This document shows positions 51,181 to 63,391 of a DNA stretch of 64,000 bases, in pieces (the stretch's first letter is position 1; each line of letters starts with the position of its first letter). The notes beneath the pieces are model-generated. The model was not told the origin of the DNA and did no database searches. It saw only the letters and a program-made list of their open reading frames with translations. The DNA comes from Azolla caroliniana (Eukaryota; Polypodiophyta), in assembly GCA_043228905.1 (NCBI GenBank), contig JBHGNT010000006.1, positions 2,108,001 through 2,172,000 of the forward strand, written 5' to 3'. Position numbers and translations under genes: made by a program.

Positions 51181-53600
51181 CATTGAACAAATGGCAACAA
51201 CAAAACAATTAGAAGGATCATGATACTCACAAGTGACAAAGTTGTTCAACAATAGTGCCCTCACTTGGATATCATACACCTTTCCTAAATGATGAAATGA
51301 ACAAGGTATTGCATCAAGATCATGTGAAGTTTATAACCAAAAGACTTGACTCACTTTGAGGGAGTCATTCCCCCCAAATATTGCATACCATAAAAATTAC
51401 TTCATGAACGTTTAGAGAATGATTCACAAAAAGCAATAAGCAAACCCAAGTTTCCTCCCACTAACCAGACATGTTATGCATTATTAGCACTTTGCATACC
51501 TAGACTTTAAAGATTCTGCAAATTATGAGAAGGTGAGATAAAAAACAAAGACATTTTGTTTAGAAGTGTCCAATTTTAAATGTTCTAGACAAACTTCATC
51601 ACCATCTAACAAATGATGGAAAAGGCTAACCCGAGGACAAATTGTTCAAACATTCCTCAAGCATCAAAAGTATAGGGAATCAACTCATTTATTAGCATGT
51701 GAAATGAAAGGACAAACATGTATCATTAATTTCTCCCATGACTCTTTATATCCATTAACAACATGCCGAGGAGTCACCATGAAGTGAGTAGAGGAATGTG
51801 GTTAACAAAGGAGATTGTGAATACAAAGATATAAGGCACGTGGGGTATACTATAACCAAATTATGGAGATTTTTGCTCGCCATGTTTGATTTGCGTGTGA
51901 ACTAAATGCGCTTGTTAAGCATCGTCCTATTGTTATTTCACCACACCAGCCAACCTTGAATACGAAGTCCAATTGCCACTATGCTAATACATATTGTATG
52001 CTTGTAAAACATCTAAAAAACCATTCCACCACATGAATTTAGATGATTTATATATATAAGGATAACCTTGAAAGCGTTGTGTATAAAAGTGCATATGCAT
52101 TTGACACAAATTTCTTCAAGTCAATTAAACAAAAATTGAACATGCTCCTATTTCTCGAGACCAGATAACTTGCCATTGAGGGTTGAGTAATGGATAAGAA
52201 TGTGGGATATATGCTTTGGATTCAAAAGCAAGAAATGTTCAGTTTAAGACTAGATAAGAATCATGCTTAAGACTTTTTTTTAGGTGGGGGGGGGGGGGGG
52301 GGTGAGGGGGACCTGAGATGGTGATACATGCCTCATGTTTGGAAATTTCCTGCTATTCAAACACTCAATCAATTAGAAATATCTCAATATGTGTCTCATA
52401 GAGATAGCTAGAATGACATAGGTATGTGTCCCACGTTCTTATTTGGCAAGGAGGACACGTTATGTCTTTGATCCTTGCTTTTCCTCCCGTGTTGAACCAC
52501 TGGAAGTATTTTCCTTTGAAGCTAAGAAATAGTAAGAATCAAGAAGTAAATATATTGCCAATGTAATTTAATTTTCTTACATCTTTGAGGTTGATTCAAG
52601 AATATTGTTTCTAAAGAAGGTGGATGGTATTGCTTCCAAAATATATATAATTTGTTAGAAAAGCTAGGTGCGTTATGTACATACAAATCTCCCCACTAAT
52701 AATCATTTGTTATGATTTGGTTCTACAATAACTATATAGAAATAAATTACTATGCATAGTTGTTCTCGAGGGGCTGTTGCATTGTAAGCACATAAGGTTC
52801 ACTCAATCGTGCATGAATTTTATCAACTTGATGTATCAATTTCATCATATCGGCCTCTGCAATCGTAACTAGTTGCTCAAGAAGGATTTTCACATTGTCT
52901 GTCAGACAATTGACTCTTTTTAGGATGTTCATGTTTATTCCCCTTTACAATAGCACGCAAAACTTTGGAATTTCTTAGAATCCTCTATCCTTAACCACAA
53001 CTCATTTGCTAATTTCTCAACAATGGCTTCACCCAAGCTTCATCTGGGCATGTATAGATCACCCATGTTCGGATTTTTGCGCAGCGGGAAATGCCTCAGT
53101 AAGAGTTGCTTTTGCTATGGCTCCGACACGGTCCCCTCCCCCCATAACGACGCCATCAAGTAAGAGTGTCTCATTTTTCAACAAGCACGTGACACGGTTA
53201 AAGATATGATTGTCATCCTACTCGAGTGTATTTAGCCTTGCAACATGGGCCCATGAACACGCTTGGGTTGGAGTACGAGCCAGCCATGTCACTTAAGACA
53301 CTGCCAAGGCTCATGTCGTGATTGGTATATGTTTCTTACGGGGGAGTGGGGAGGAAGATGGCATACACGAAAATCATATGGTATTTATATCTCGCACATG
53401 TATAGAACCGATAAAAAGTTAAATGTGGGTCGTCTGGGGATAAGGATATCTAATTTGGGGAAGGAAGGAGGGTTTTATGTATGTACATAGTAGTAGTGAT
53501 GTCATGGGAAAAGCTTGGTTGGATTAACAGAATCTAGTTCCGAATTTTATATACATATAGTATAAATAAATAAATACTAATTGATATACATAGAGTATAT
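51181..53600. other. Spacer with no recognised gene
   Basis: AT-rich. A G run is at about 52286-52303. A small open frame at 52750-52932 on the minus strand is listed separately. Nothing else was recognised. Confidence 0.5.
52750..52932 (-). CDS. Unrecognised 60-residue open frame
   Basis: It runs from ATG to stop and begins [16 protein letters not shown]. It is predicted to be helical with regular hydrophobic spacing ([24 protein letters not shown]), suggesting a coiled coil, and ends [10 protein letters not shown]. The composition is protein-like, unlike most chance frames here, but I know no family for it and see no promoter. It may be an exon or a transposon shard. Confidence 0.2.
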   Translation of the reverse strand: MNILKRVNCLTDNVKILLEQLVTIAEADMMKLIHQVDKIHARLSEPYVLTMQQPLENNYA

Positions 53601-54028
53601 GTATATATATAGTCTAAAATAAATAAATAAATAAATAATTGTATGTTAAATGGAAGTGGGATGCGTTATTTTTATTTTTTATTTTTTGTTGCTTCTTCTA
53701 CAGTATTTGTGAAGCAGTGGATTGGGATGATTATTTATTAATAAATAAAGAGTGAGTAATAAATAATATGGGTGGAAAAACATAGCTGCTGGCGATTGGA
53801 AGGACAACAAACGGACGTTATATATATAAATAAAAATAAAAATAAAAATAAAAATATATAGGTATAAATAAATATAAAAAATAGTATTTATTTTCATGAC
53901 TAAAAAGAAAGAAATCATTTTTTCAGGGGGAGGAGGAAAACGCGGCCGCGGAAGGCGCGCGCAGGCCACGTCAGCGAAGTCCCAGTGAAATGAAAGGGAA
54001 AGGGAAAGGAGAAGAAGCCAACGGCGAG

Positions 54029-54078
<50 letters not shown>

Positions 54079-54175
54079 CCGTTGAGAGCGGGCGTCCCCA
54101 CGCCACACGAACGCCGCCCGAAAACTCTAACTCTCTCTCTCTCTCTCTCTCTCCATCGCCACCGCCACCGCCACC
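53541..54175. repeat. Low-complexity flank left of the assembly gap
   Basis: AATA/TAAA runs (53560-53640 and 53820-53880) are followed by AG runs (54031-54074), CT (54130-54152) and CCACCG (54155-54175) up to the gap. No coding sequence was recognised. Confidence 0.85.
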
Positions 54176-54275
54176 NNNNNNNNNNNNNNNNNNNNNNNNN
54201 NNNNNNNNNNNNNNNNNNNNNNNNNNNNNNNNNNNNNNNNNNNNNNNNNNNNNNNNNNNNNNNNNNNNNNNNNNN
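54176..54275. other. Assembly gap of 100 N
   Basis: Exactly 100 N, the conventional size for a gap of unknown length. It interrupts XTH exon 3 on its right. The sequence on its left does not continue XTH. Confidence 0.99.
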
Positions 54276-54998
54276 ACGAACACGTTCGTCTGCAGCACGT
54301 ACGGCTCCCCGCTCACGTTCCCCAGGAACTCGAAGTCCAGCTCGTCGTGCTTGTCCGTCTCCGATGACAGCTGCGCATAGCATAGCCAAGAAAAATTAAA
54401 ATTTTGGGATTTTGTCATGTCCATCCATGTACATGGCTTGGTCAAAAAAGTTATGATAGGGTGGGGGTGGGGGGAGGTGCATTCCATAGATTGGGAATAG
54501 GAGTTAGTGTTTGCCTTACATAGTATGCCGTCACTGTGCCCGCTGAATCGCCCGGCACGAGCTTGATTTGCATGTCGATGTTGCCGAACATGTAGCTATG
54601 CTTGGATGCGAAGCCAGCCCCTGCACACAACAGGCATTGCATTCATAGGAGGAGTTAGCGGAATGCATTACGAACCAACCAATGAATTAATGAATGAATG
54701 ATAGATTGATTGATTGATTGATTGATTGATAGATAGCTAAATGGGGGTGTCCGGTGAAAGAAGTAGTACCGGTGGCACTGTCCAGGGAGAGCGCCAGCGC
54801 TTGTCCGCCGCCCAAGAACTTGACATTCTTGGGCGCCCAGGAGACGACGAAGTTCTCGTTGAAGGAGGATGGAGTGGCAGCGAGGGCGAGGGGAGAGGCG
54901 GCCAAGAGCAGGAAGAGGAGTACAAGGATTCCTGCTGCCGACGAGCTGAAGCTACGAGCAGAAGAAGAAGAAGTGAGGAGAAGGAGGAGGCGCGTCAT
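54276..54998 (-). CDS. XTH: Xyloglucan endotransglucosylase/hydrolase, 5' part only (cut by gap)
   Basis: GH16 enzyme that cuts and re-joins xyloglucan in the cell wall. Exons, 5' to 3': 54998-54770, 54620-54520, 54370-54276 (running into the gap). They join in frame to 141 residues, about half the usual 280-300. Residues 1 to about 40 are a signal peptide ending ASPLALA. Then come [36 protein letters not shown] and the catalytic [11 protein letters not shown] (118-128). The nucleophile E120, D122 and acid/base E124 are present; Leu replaces the usual Ile at 121. The N-glycosylation site NVS and YVLQTNVF follow. The rest, including the xyloglucan-binding C-terminus, is not in the sequence left of the gap. 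CTATAGAG at about 55094-55101 could be a TATA box. Confidence 0.9.
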
Positions 54999-55234
54999 GG
55001 TAGGAAGGAAGGAAGGAATAGAGTGAGTGTTTAGTGTAGTGTAGTGTAGGGAAGGACGATATGTTGTTGTTTTTCCCCCAAGGGAAAACCCACTCTATAG
55101 AGGGAGAGAGATTGAGAGATGGTTTCTGTGTGTATTATATTTTGTGTAAACCCTTTCTTAGTTGAGAGACAAACTGAAGGCTTCTTCTTTTTATTCCTGT
55201 GTGTGGAGGTGGTAGTAGCAGTAGATTCTGACGG

Positions 55235-55406
55235 ACTGAGGCAAAGACAGTGTGTGTGTGTGTGTGCGGGGCTATTATAAACATATATGTATATATATAT
55301 ATATATATGAGACACAATGCGAGGATGCAAAGCCAACTCACACCCACACGCGTGTGCACGTGTTAAATATATATTTCTTCTGCTTTTGTTTTTATGTTTG
55401 ATTTCG

Positions 55407-55449
<43 letters not shown>

Positions 55450-55573
55450 GGTGTGCCCATCGCATCGCATCATCTGTTTTATGTCCCATTGGGAGCCAGC
55501 TAAGGAGTAGCTAAGCAAAGCAAAGCAAAGCCAAGCCCACCTCACCTATCCATCCATCTATCTATCTATCTAT
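55235..55573. repeat. Microsatellite cluster upstream of XTH
   Basis: GT run (55251-55266), TA run (55280-55309), CT run (55410-55445) and CTAT/CCAT runs (55546-55578). These lie 250-600 bp upstream of the XTH start. A further ATTG run is inside XTH, in intron 2-exon 3 flanking DNA and intron 1 (54706-54735). Confidence 0.85.
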
Positions 55574-55593
55574 CCATCTGTGTGAATTTCCTA

Positions 55594-55696
55594 CCCCCCC
55601 CCCCCCCCCCCCCGGGGGCCTTCCCCAGCCTGGCGACCCCCCCCCCCCCCCCCCGGGGGCCTTCCCCAGCCTGGCGACCCCCCCCCCCCCCCCCCC
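55594..55696. repeat. Poly-C tracts alternating with a 23-bp GC-rich unit
   Basis: C runs of 20 (55594-55613), 18 (55637-55654) and 19 (55678-55696) are separated by two identical copies of a unit that starts GGGGGCCTTCCCCAGC and ends CTGGCGA. The period is about 41-42 bp. The minus strand would be very G-rich. Confidence 0.95.
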
Positions 55697-55843
55697 TTGT
55701 AAAAATATCCCAAAATCTTTTCATTTTCCTTACTCATTATTCTTCGATATTTCTGGGTTTTAGAGAGAAAATAAAAAGAACAACAACTGTGTTTCTCTTT
55801 TCGATTCAAAAGAACAATTGAATGTCCCTGTTTTTTGTCGCCT

Positions 55844-55845
<2 letters not shown>

Positions 55846-55876
<31 letters not shown>
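55846..55876 (+). repeat. CT microsatellite
   Basis: A run of CT repeats. It is followed at about 55971-55989 by a T run. Confidence 0.9.
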
Positions 55877-55878
<2 letters not shown>

Positions 55879-56274
55879 CATCATTAACTTTTAATTCTAC
55901 CAACGCTTTGTCGAAAACAAATACACCCTCTAAATTCTCTGAAATCTTTTTTCTTTTCTTTTTCCTTCGCTTTTTTTTTTTTTTTTTTACTTATTTGGTG
56001 TTGGGGGAGGAATGATGTCTTTATTTGATCGTTGGGGTATGAGAAAGTGAAATATATGGAAATTATTTAACCGTTTTTTGCCAAAACGAAAAAAACAAGT
56101 ATCGATAATAAGGGACTTACTATATTTATTATGTTGGCTCCCCTTCTCACCCAATTCAACGCGGCGTCTACTACGCAAACCTCAACCCCCCTAAATTCAA
56201 CAAGAAGTCTACCTTCTTCTTTTCACTACGCATTTATAACTTATTCTTTTCGCTCTTGTCAACATAAATATCAC

Positions 56275-56275
56275 A

Positions 56276-56354
<79 letters not shown>

Positions 56355-56454
56355 GTGTACCTATACGTATATGTATGTGGATATGTGTATGTGTATGTGT
56401 ACCTATACATGTATGTATGTGGGTATGTATGTGTAAGTATATGTGTGTCTGTAT
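56275..56454 (+). repeat. GTGTAT hexamer array with a duplicated edge
   Basis: About 14 copies of ATGTGT/GTGTAT from 56275 to 56358. Then GTACCTATACGTATATGTATGTGG, a short second GTGTAT run, and a near repeat of that edge (GTACCTATACATGTATGT). The edge has therefore been duplicated with the array. Confidence 0.9.
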
Positions 56455-56459
56455 AAGCA

Positions 56460-59400
56460 CCTTGAGGTTGTTAGAAGTTCAAATTCACAACAAAATGGGC
56501 ATACAGACTTGCATTTACACCTAGGGATGGGCTCTTCAGCTTTGTAAAGTCATCGTTCTTTTTTTGTTGCAACTTGTAGCATCTACCACGCAGGGGCAAA
56601 TTGACCTTGTGTTGAAAGCTAGTTCACTCCATCAATGATGCCCATTAGTATATAGTCTTGGGTCTTGCTTGTGAAAAGTTAATTCATTCCATCAAATGGT
56701 GCCCAATGCCCATGATCTTTATGGGGAATTTACGAAAAGCATATGCCCATTGTCTTTTCTCCTTTTTCTAATACATGCATGGTCTATCTTTAAAACATTC
56801 ACATGTTTGCCTCGAGTCAAAAGTATCTGCACCTTGTATGCTATTGCCCTTATCAAAAGTGAATTTGCAATGGGATTTGGGATTAATGGTATTTGATATG
56901 CATTTGACCAAATTCATTTAACAACTCCTATGGTTGCTTATTTTTTGTCGATTCATTGCTTTTGTGGTATTTGACTCAAGAATGGAGTGTATGTCTTGAA
57001 CACGATGCCAACTAGTTAAGGGGGGTTGGAACTTGGATAATAAATCATTAACAATTAGATAGAATGTCCATGTTATAAAAGCATTTGTCCCCCAATCTTT
57101 GCACCTAGTGTCTTGGTTATTGTTTTCAAAGAGAATGAGCAATGGGATTCATGGAATCTAATAAAGTGTTTAACTAAGTGTCATTAATAGTTTGCATGGC
57201 AAATGGTTTCATGGATCTTACTTCCCCAAAAATTGCAATATAGGGTTTTACATTTTTATGATGCAATGTCAAGTGAATTTGCGTGAAATAATCATTCGTC
57301 AACGCTTAGATAGAGTGGTTGTGAGTATCTTGCACTGCATGCCCAAGTCTTCGACCTTTCAAATCCCATCTCTTGCTTCTTCCTAACGGGTAATCATTAT
57401 TTTTCCTTCAAATGCAATTGCATATCTCATGATATATTCCAATGTTCAACAATCCAATACATATTCTATTAATGTTGATCAAATTATTTCCCTTTATTTT
57501 CCCCATGAACATTACCATAGGGATTCAATAAATCAATCTTACATTTGTTGAGAACAATATGTATCAAGGGTCAAGGAGCATGCCATAAATATATAACCAT
57601 AACCCGTGAATCTACTAGACATGGTTTATCATAGCCTTTTCTTTACAATTTCTTAGCACGTGTATGGGTGTCATTTAATTAGGATATACATACAAATACT
57701 GAATAGGGGAAGCATTCATATTACTCGTGGAAAATTGACATAAAATGTTTTTTTTTAATAGGCTTTCAACGCTAGCGATGTAAAGGGTTAACCTATAATA
57801 ACTTCTACATAAGAAGATACATCATCATTCTTATATGTGTTACCACCATACCTTCTAAACAGTGTATACACATATTCAATAGGAAGGATTCATTGAATGC
57901 ATGGAAATGGATACATTGTGTTTTTCTTAATAGGTGTTGGACACACGTGATATCAAGGGTTCACATATAGCGACCCCTTGAGAATAGATATCGTAACAAA
58001 ACAATGAACTTGAATTCAATGAAGTTCTATCAATCTCAATGTTTACAACATTATCACAACTAGTGAATCTCCTCCCTCGAATATCGAGAATATTGAATTG
58101 GCCAACTTATTAATGTAAACAAACATATTATGAGGATTGTGGTGGGTGATTTACTATAATTCATCTAAACAAGTGTGATGAAGTGGATCTTGCAGAAATA
58201 GACCCATTTACAATTATTTTATCATTAATTGAGGCGAGGCTCTTCTAAAAGTGCGATAAACAACCTTAGCTATGAACAATGACATCTCAACGCCGAGACA
58301 ATGACTTGTTAGTGCAAGGTCATATTTTTAACTCAAGAGGAAGTGATAACATCATGAAGTCACACCTTTTAATTTAAACAGCTTAACATCGCAAGATTTA
58401 ATTTCCAAGGTGATGCTATCATTTTCACCTACAAAAATGTGCCAATGTTGTAAAATCATAACCTTAATCTCGTGATGTACACCCTTTACCAATGCACCCC
58501 AACTGCATCCACACAGTAACATGCTTTAAACAGGCAATGCTTTCACATATTGCTTTAGCAAGTGTTGTCTTGTTTGCTAAAGCGAGGCTACAATGTGCCA
58601 CCATTATTTTTTACAGTTTGCAATGTTGTCCATCAATAGGAACTTTATACTGTGAAGCATAAAAAGCAAATGCCCTTTGTAACAAAGCCATGTGATTGCA
58701 TAATGCCATGTGGTTGCAAGTTGTCCCCATATAAGGCTTTAGTTGTAGCCACTAGTTAGCATCAAACCGGCATATGCAACTTTGGGAACTTTATTCATGA
58801 TATTATTTTTGTTTAACGATGGTACTTGTGTTGCATGCACATTATATTCCCACTATAGAGTAAACTAGGCAACGGTATAGAAAAAAGTGGGGTTATGAAT
58901 TTGGAATGCATGATTCAAGAGAGTTGAGAAATTGCAATCCACGTTATATGGTACTGTACAAACAAGGACATATCTATGCAGGTCTATTGAGGGTGTAAGT
59001 CCCTTACAAGGGAGTTGGTAGGTTCAAAGCAAGCAACATATAATGTAGGTCAACATGTTTGCAGGCTTAAAACTCATCTTGAGGTTAAAAAAGATGTTAA
59101 TGTAACTTTCTTCCATTCTTTCTTATATGTCTTTCATTTTGGTTTGAAACTCTTATAGTTTGGATGATTTTTGAATGATTATATTCATACGAAAACCTGG
59201 TCTTTCAACCATGCTACTATCCTTATGAGAGGAATAGGAAGGAACTTCATAAATATAGTTAACGGTTTGGCACAAGAAACTTAATCATACCAATATTTTG
59301 TTATGGAACGAACTTAATTTTTAAGGTTGAGAAACTCTAAGCGTTTTATTTTCATATCTTTATAATGTGCTTAAATTATTATGTTTTTGCGGAGGTACAA

Positions 59401-61037
59401 ATTACCAAATACATATGTTCTTTTCAAAACAAAAATATAGGATTGCATCTCTCCACCTTAAAATATGCACCGAGTTTAAGGTCTTGATGAAGGAAAATTC
59501 CCAATCCTCTTTAAGGTCTTCATGAAGGAAAATTCATCTCATTACAACCCTATCGGAAGAACCTAAAGTCTCTTACTTTCCATCTAATGTCATCGTTAAA
59601 AGTCCACATGATAACGAAACAGAAGCATTGAATGATCCCTGCTAAAAATCAATGTACTACGTCGTGGAATAATGACACTTACGATTAATATTATGAATGG
59701 TTGAATATTCACCCACCAAATCTTGCTATGACAATGAGTGAAATCATGAGCTTATGGATGGAATTATTAAATGGTTGGTAAAACCAAGCTTTTGAATTCA
59801 ATTGAAGCCTAATAAACAACAAAGCGCACTACCACACAATCCAACCATGCATACACATTTACAATAAATGTCACAAACATTGAGCCATTTAAAACACGTA
59901 TCCCAACCTTACCACTCATACCCACTAACTACATATAGTTACATTCCACTAAGCGCTAGTTGCATTAGGAAGTAAAGCATATCGAAATTATTAAATACCA
60001 GTCTCACATATATTTATGAAAACATTGAGGAAAAGTCATTCACCTCAAAAGGGCAAGTTTTAAAGATTTTTAATTGACTTTGAGAGACTTTTCTAATAAA
60101 TTTATTAAAATACGAAGAATAGTATGGAACTTTGTCTCAATAAAATTTCATCGAAACTTACTAAACCTCGATGAAATGGGCTCTTTGAAAAAATTCCAAT
60201 GAGCTCTACTTGAAGTCAACTTGCCATTTAAAGCGCAAAATATTTCATCAAGAACATTTCATTCATGTTGAAAGTTGTTTGCAAGATAAGGTTTTCCAAG
60301 ATAGAACAAAAACAACGTTGATGTGGCAACTCTACAACATACAAGGGGGTCAAGTAACAATTTTAAGGATAGAAAGGAAGCTTTAATATTAATTTAGATA
60401 TTGTGTTGGATACGAATCTAAATGATCCACCACAACCAACAATTGCATCTCAATAGCAAATCAACAACTATTCGAAGCAATGTATGACAAACTACATGTT
60501 GGCTTTGATCAAGATTAAATTGATGTGTTGCATAGTACTTGTTTTCCGTGGTTTTATTTAATATTTAAAAGTACGCCTAATTTGTTAGTTCCTTGACCAT
60601 TTTTTTAGAAGGGACAAGCTTCACCATTCACGCGACATGCAAATTATATTAGTGATAATAGATAGATGCAAGAGTCACTGTTTCTCGTCAAACTTCTACA
60701 ACAGAGATTATTACAATTGAATATCGATGATAATAAAATAATGAAAAATTAAGGAAAATAGAGAGCCAAGAATGATTGAAGGTGTGACTCCCAAGTATTG
60801 TTTTGTACCTGAACCTTCAATTTGAGCATTGCAAATGTTTTCTCGTGAATGAGGCTTACACTATAAACCCTCATAAATAACTACACCTTCATCAAAACTA
60901 AGAAGTTCTTTTACATGGTTAACATGAAAATAGGATGAACAAAGACATCATTGGGAAGATCAAGACTTAATCATATAAAGTTCACAATAGGGCAAGGCTA
61001 ATTTAGTGCAATTACTTGTAAATAATGTTTTAGAATA
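56460..61037. other. AT-rich spacer with no recognised gene
   Basis: No protein or RNA gene was recognised over 4.6 kb. Small diverged duplications are visible: 56612-56705 (a TTCA(C/T)TCCATCAA phrase twice), 57700-57990 (ATTGACATAA...TTTTTTAATAGGC repeated with about 180-bp offset) and 59478-59535 (TTAAGGTCTT(G/C)ATGAAGGAAAATTC twice). Confidence 0.5.
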
Positions 61038-62176
61038 TTGACATGCAAATTACTTTTTTACAAAGGGGAAGAGCATGAGAATGTCTATTATGGGAGGACG
61101 AGATTGAGAGGATTCGGCCATGCAAGAGCTTATACATCTAATGAATCATTCTTAGCATATATAATAGTTTTGAAGGGAAAATTGCAATGGGTCTCTATGG
61201 AGGATGACCTTCTCAATTTAGTGGAGTGGAAGCCTATTAGGGTGGTTGCAAAAACAAGGAAGGTATGTATTATTGATCCCCATCCTGAAAAAGTAAACCC
61301 TTTTTGGGATATTTGGGTTTGTGATAATAAGTCCTTATTTGAGTTAGACTGGGATCCGATGGAATGGTGGTAGAGAGATGCTAATGATAAGATGGTTTCT
61401 TTCTTTGACTACTCTGTAAAATTAGGTAGGGAATTCCAGCGAACGAGGAATCCAATTACGTTGGCTGCAACAGGGTATGGTTAAATAGTAATATTCCTAT
61501 GCATTCATCATTGGCATTTTGGAAATGGTTGTGGGTTCTACAGATTCCTCGGAAAATCATTACATTTAGATGTTTATGTGTCCACTATGCACTTCCGGTC
61601 TTGGAATGGATGCATAGGGAAGAGGGAACCAAAACTTGCTCTCTTTGTGGGCTTAACTTGGAATCAATGCAACATGCCTTATGGAACTGTATGACAACAT
61701 GTTCTATTTAGAAACATATGTTGCGCCTCATTGATGTTGCATATGGGCCTAATGTTATTACATGGGGAAATGTCTTTTGGATGGACATAAATGTGGATAA
61801 GCATAATTATGAAAGGGAAAAGATACTATTTACCCTTCAAACTAGGGGAAGGCAAGTTAAGGACATACCATACTCAAGCTCAAATCGATTGAGTGTGGAT
61901 GCCACAGTATGGGCTACGATATCATCAGTGGTTCTATGGAATATTTGGATAGATCGATGCAAAAATGTGTTTCAGCAAATAAAGCAAAATGTTGTTCATT
62001 GTGTGAAGGAATTTTGGTCGATGTTTATCTCAATTTTAAAAGGTCAATATGACTCCTTCACGGGTAATGAAGATATGAATTTTCTAAAACAACAATCTTT
62101 TAAAGGCAAATGGAAGGATTTGTTAGTTTTTCTGGAGAGAAATGACAAAATGGATTGGCAATATGTATCCTCGTGA
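61038..62176 (+). mobile_element. LINE ORF2 3' end with RVT zinc-binding domain
   Basis: Three open frames line up: 61038-61373 (WDIWVCDNKSLFELDWDP region), 61499-61711 and 61718-62176. The second carries LAFWKWLWVLQIPRKI, then CSLCGLNLESMQHALWNC, which is the Cys/His cluster of the reverse-transcriptase zinc-binding domain (zf-RVT). The third has VWATISSVVLWNIWIDRCKN and ends DKMDWQYVSS. The last two share one frame, broken only by a TAG at 61709. A frameshift lies between 61373 and 61499. The polymerase is not in the window upstream, so this is a 5'-truncated insertion, fairly young by its few lesions. Confidence 0.8.
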
Positions 62177-62760
62177 TGGTTATTTTCCTTGCTTTTTGCC
62201 TTGTCCTTGTAGTACCAATGCCAATGTTACTTCGACGAGAAGACACGGGAAATTAAATGTATGACATGTACTTAACAATACGTCACATGACTAGCCCCTT
62301 GTTGTCATTCAACATAATCAATGCTTCTTGGACTTGGGATGTCTCCTAAGTTTATGTCAATGTAGCCCCGATATCTTTGCTTGATAAGGAATTGTGTCAT
62401 TTTATACTTCAACTTGAGAAGCTTGTTTTGTCAAGTTTATCAGGATGTAGATAGTTCCTTGTTTGCAGATTCATCTTGTCGATGGCGTTTTCTTCATCAT
62501 TGCTACTTCATTCAATGTTCACAACATTGAGAATATGGTGTAAATCGAGTGCAACTCTTATGCGTACTACCTATGTAGCCACGTTACATATGGAAAGTTG
62601 AAAAGTGTTTGATTGCATCAAGAAACACAAAAGCAATGGAGAACCTACCCCAAGAATAACCCTCATTTGATACCATGTAAAGAACTAGAGAATATAGTTC
62701 AATGACGGATTAAGTGTATGTGCATAACGAATAAATTAAGATTATTTGTGCGTGTGTGCT

Positions 62761-62812
<52 letters not shown>

Positions 62813-63391
62813 AGGTCATGCATTCAACCCCATACATTCCACAGTGGTATCTAGTAAATTAAGAAATTATATATGAAGCAATAGAGAGATATGAAAATAG
62901 GGTAACAAATCCAATACCTAAGATTAATTGTCTAACAAATTACCACTACGGTAAGCTAATGATAATAAAACAGAAAGAGAAAAGGAGAGATACCAAGAGA
63001 GTTCTAGTTGATCGAATGGATGACTAACAAGTTAAAGTACTAGAAGTCACAATCTTGGCCATTTCATGTACACCCCCAAGTTGTACGATGTATAATGAAC
63101 TTGTTATATTACATTAGTTGTCATTCCTACCTTGGACAAAGAAGGCTTTGCATTATGTTTTACAACCTCTTCGATATTTGTTGTACAGAAAGAGGGATAA
63201 GATGGGAATGACATGGGTTCCATGGAACAACATATGATGGAGCAAGTTAAAATAATAAAATACCTCTCGTGTGAATAAGGAAGAGTTTTTCATTGAAATA
63301 GGTGGAGGGGGATGCTCTTATGTATGCATTCAGAAGAAGTCCGTTTCTTTTTATGTGATGGATGGTGTCATGAAGCATTGTTGATTTGTAG
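62177..63391. other. Spacer with an AG microsatellite
   Basis: A GT run then AG run lie at 62763-62808. No gene was recognised in the remainder. Confidence 0.55.

Noticed and set aside
53679-54487. Minus-strand frames of 190-236 residues spanning the gap
   Set aside because: They run through 100 N and simple repeats (Arg/Glu and Ser/Leu from AG/CT); only the part right of the gap is coding, as XTH exon 3.
56131-56460. Open frames made of Met/Cys or Thr/His repeats
   Set aside because: Translation of the GTGTAT hexamer array.
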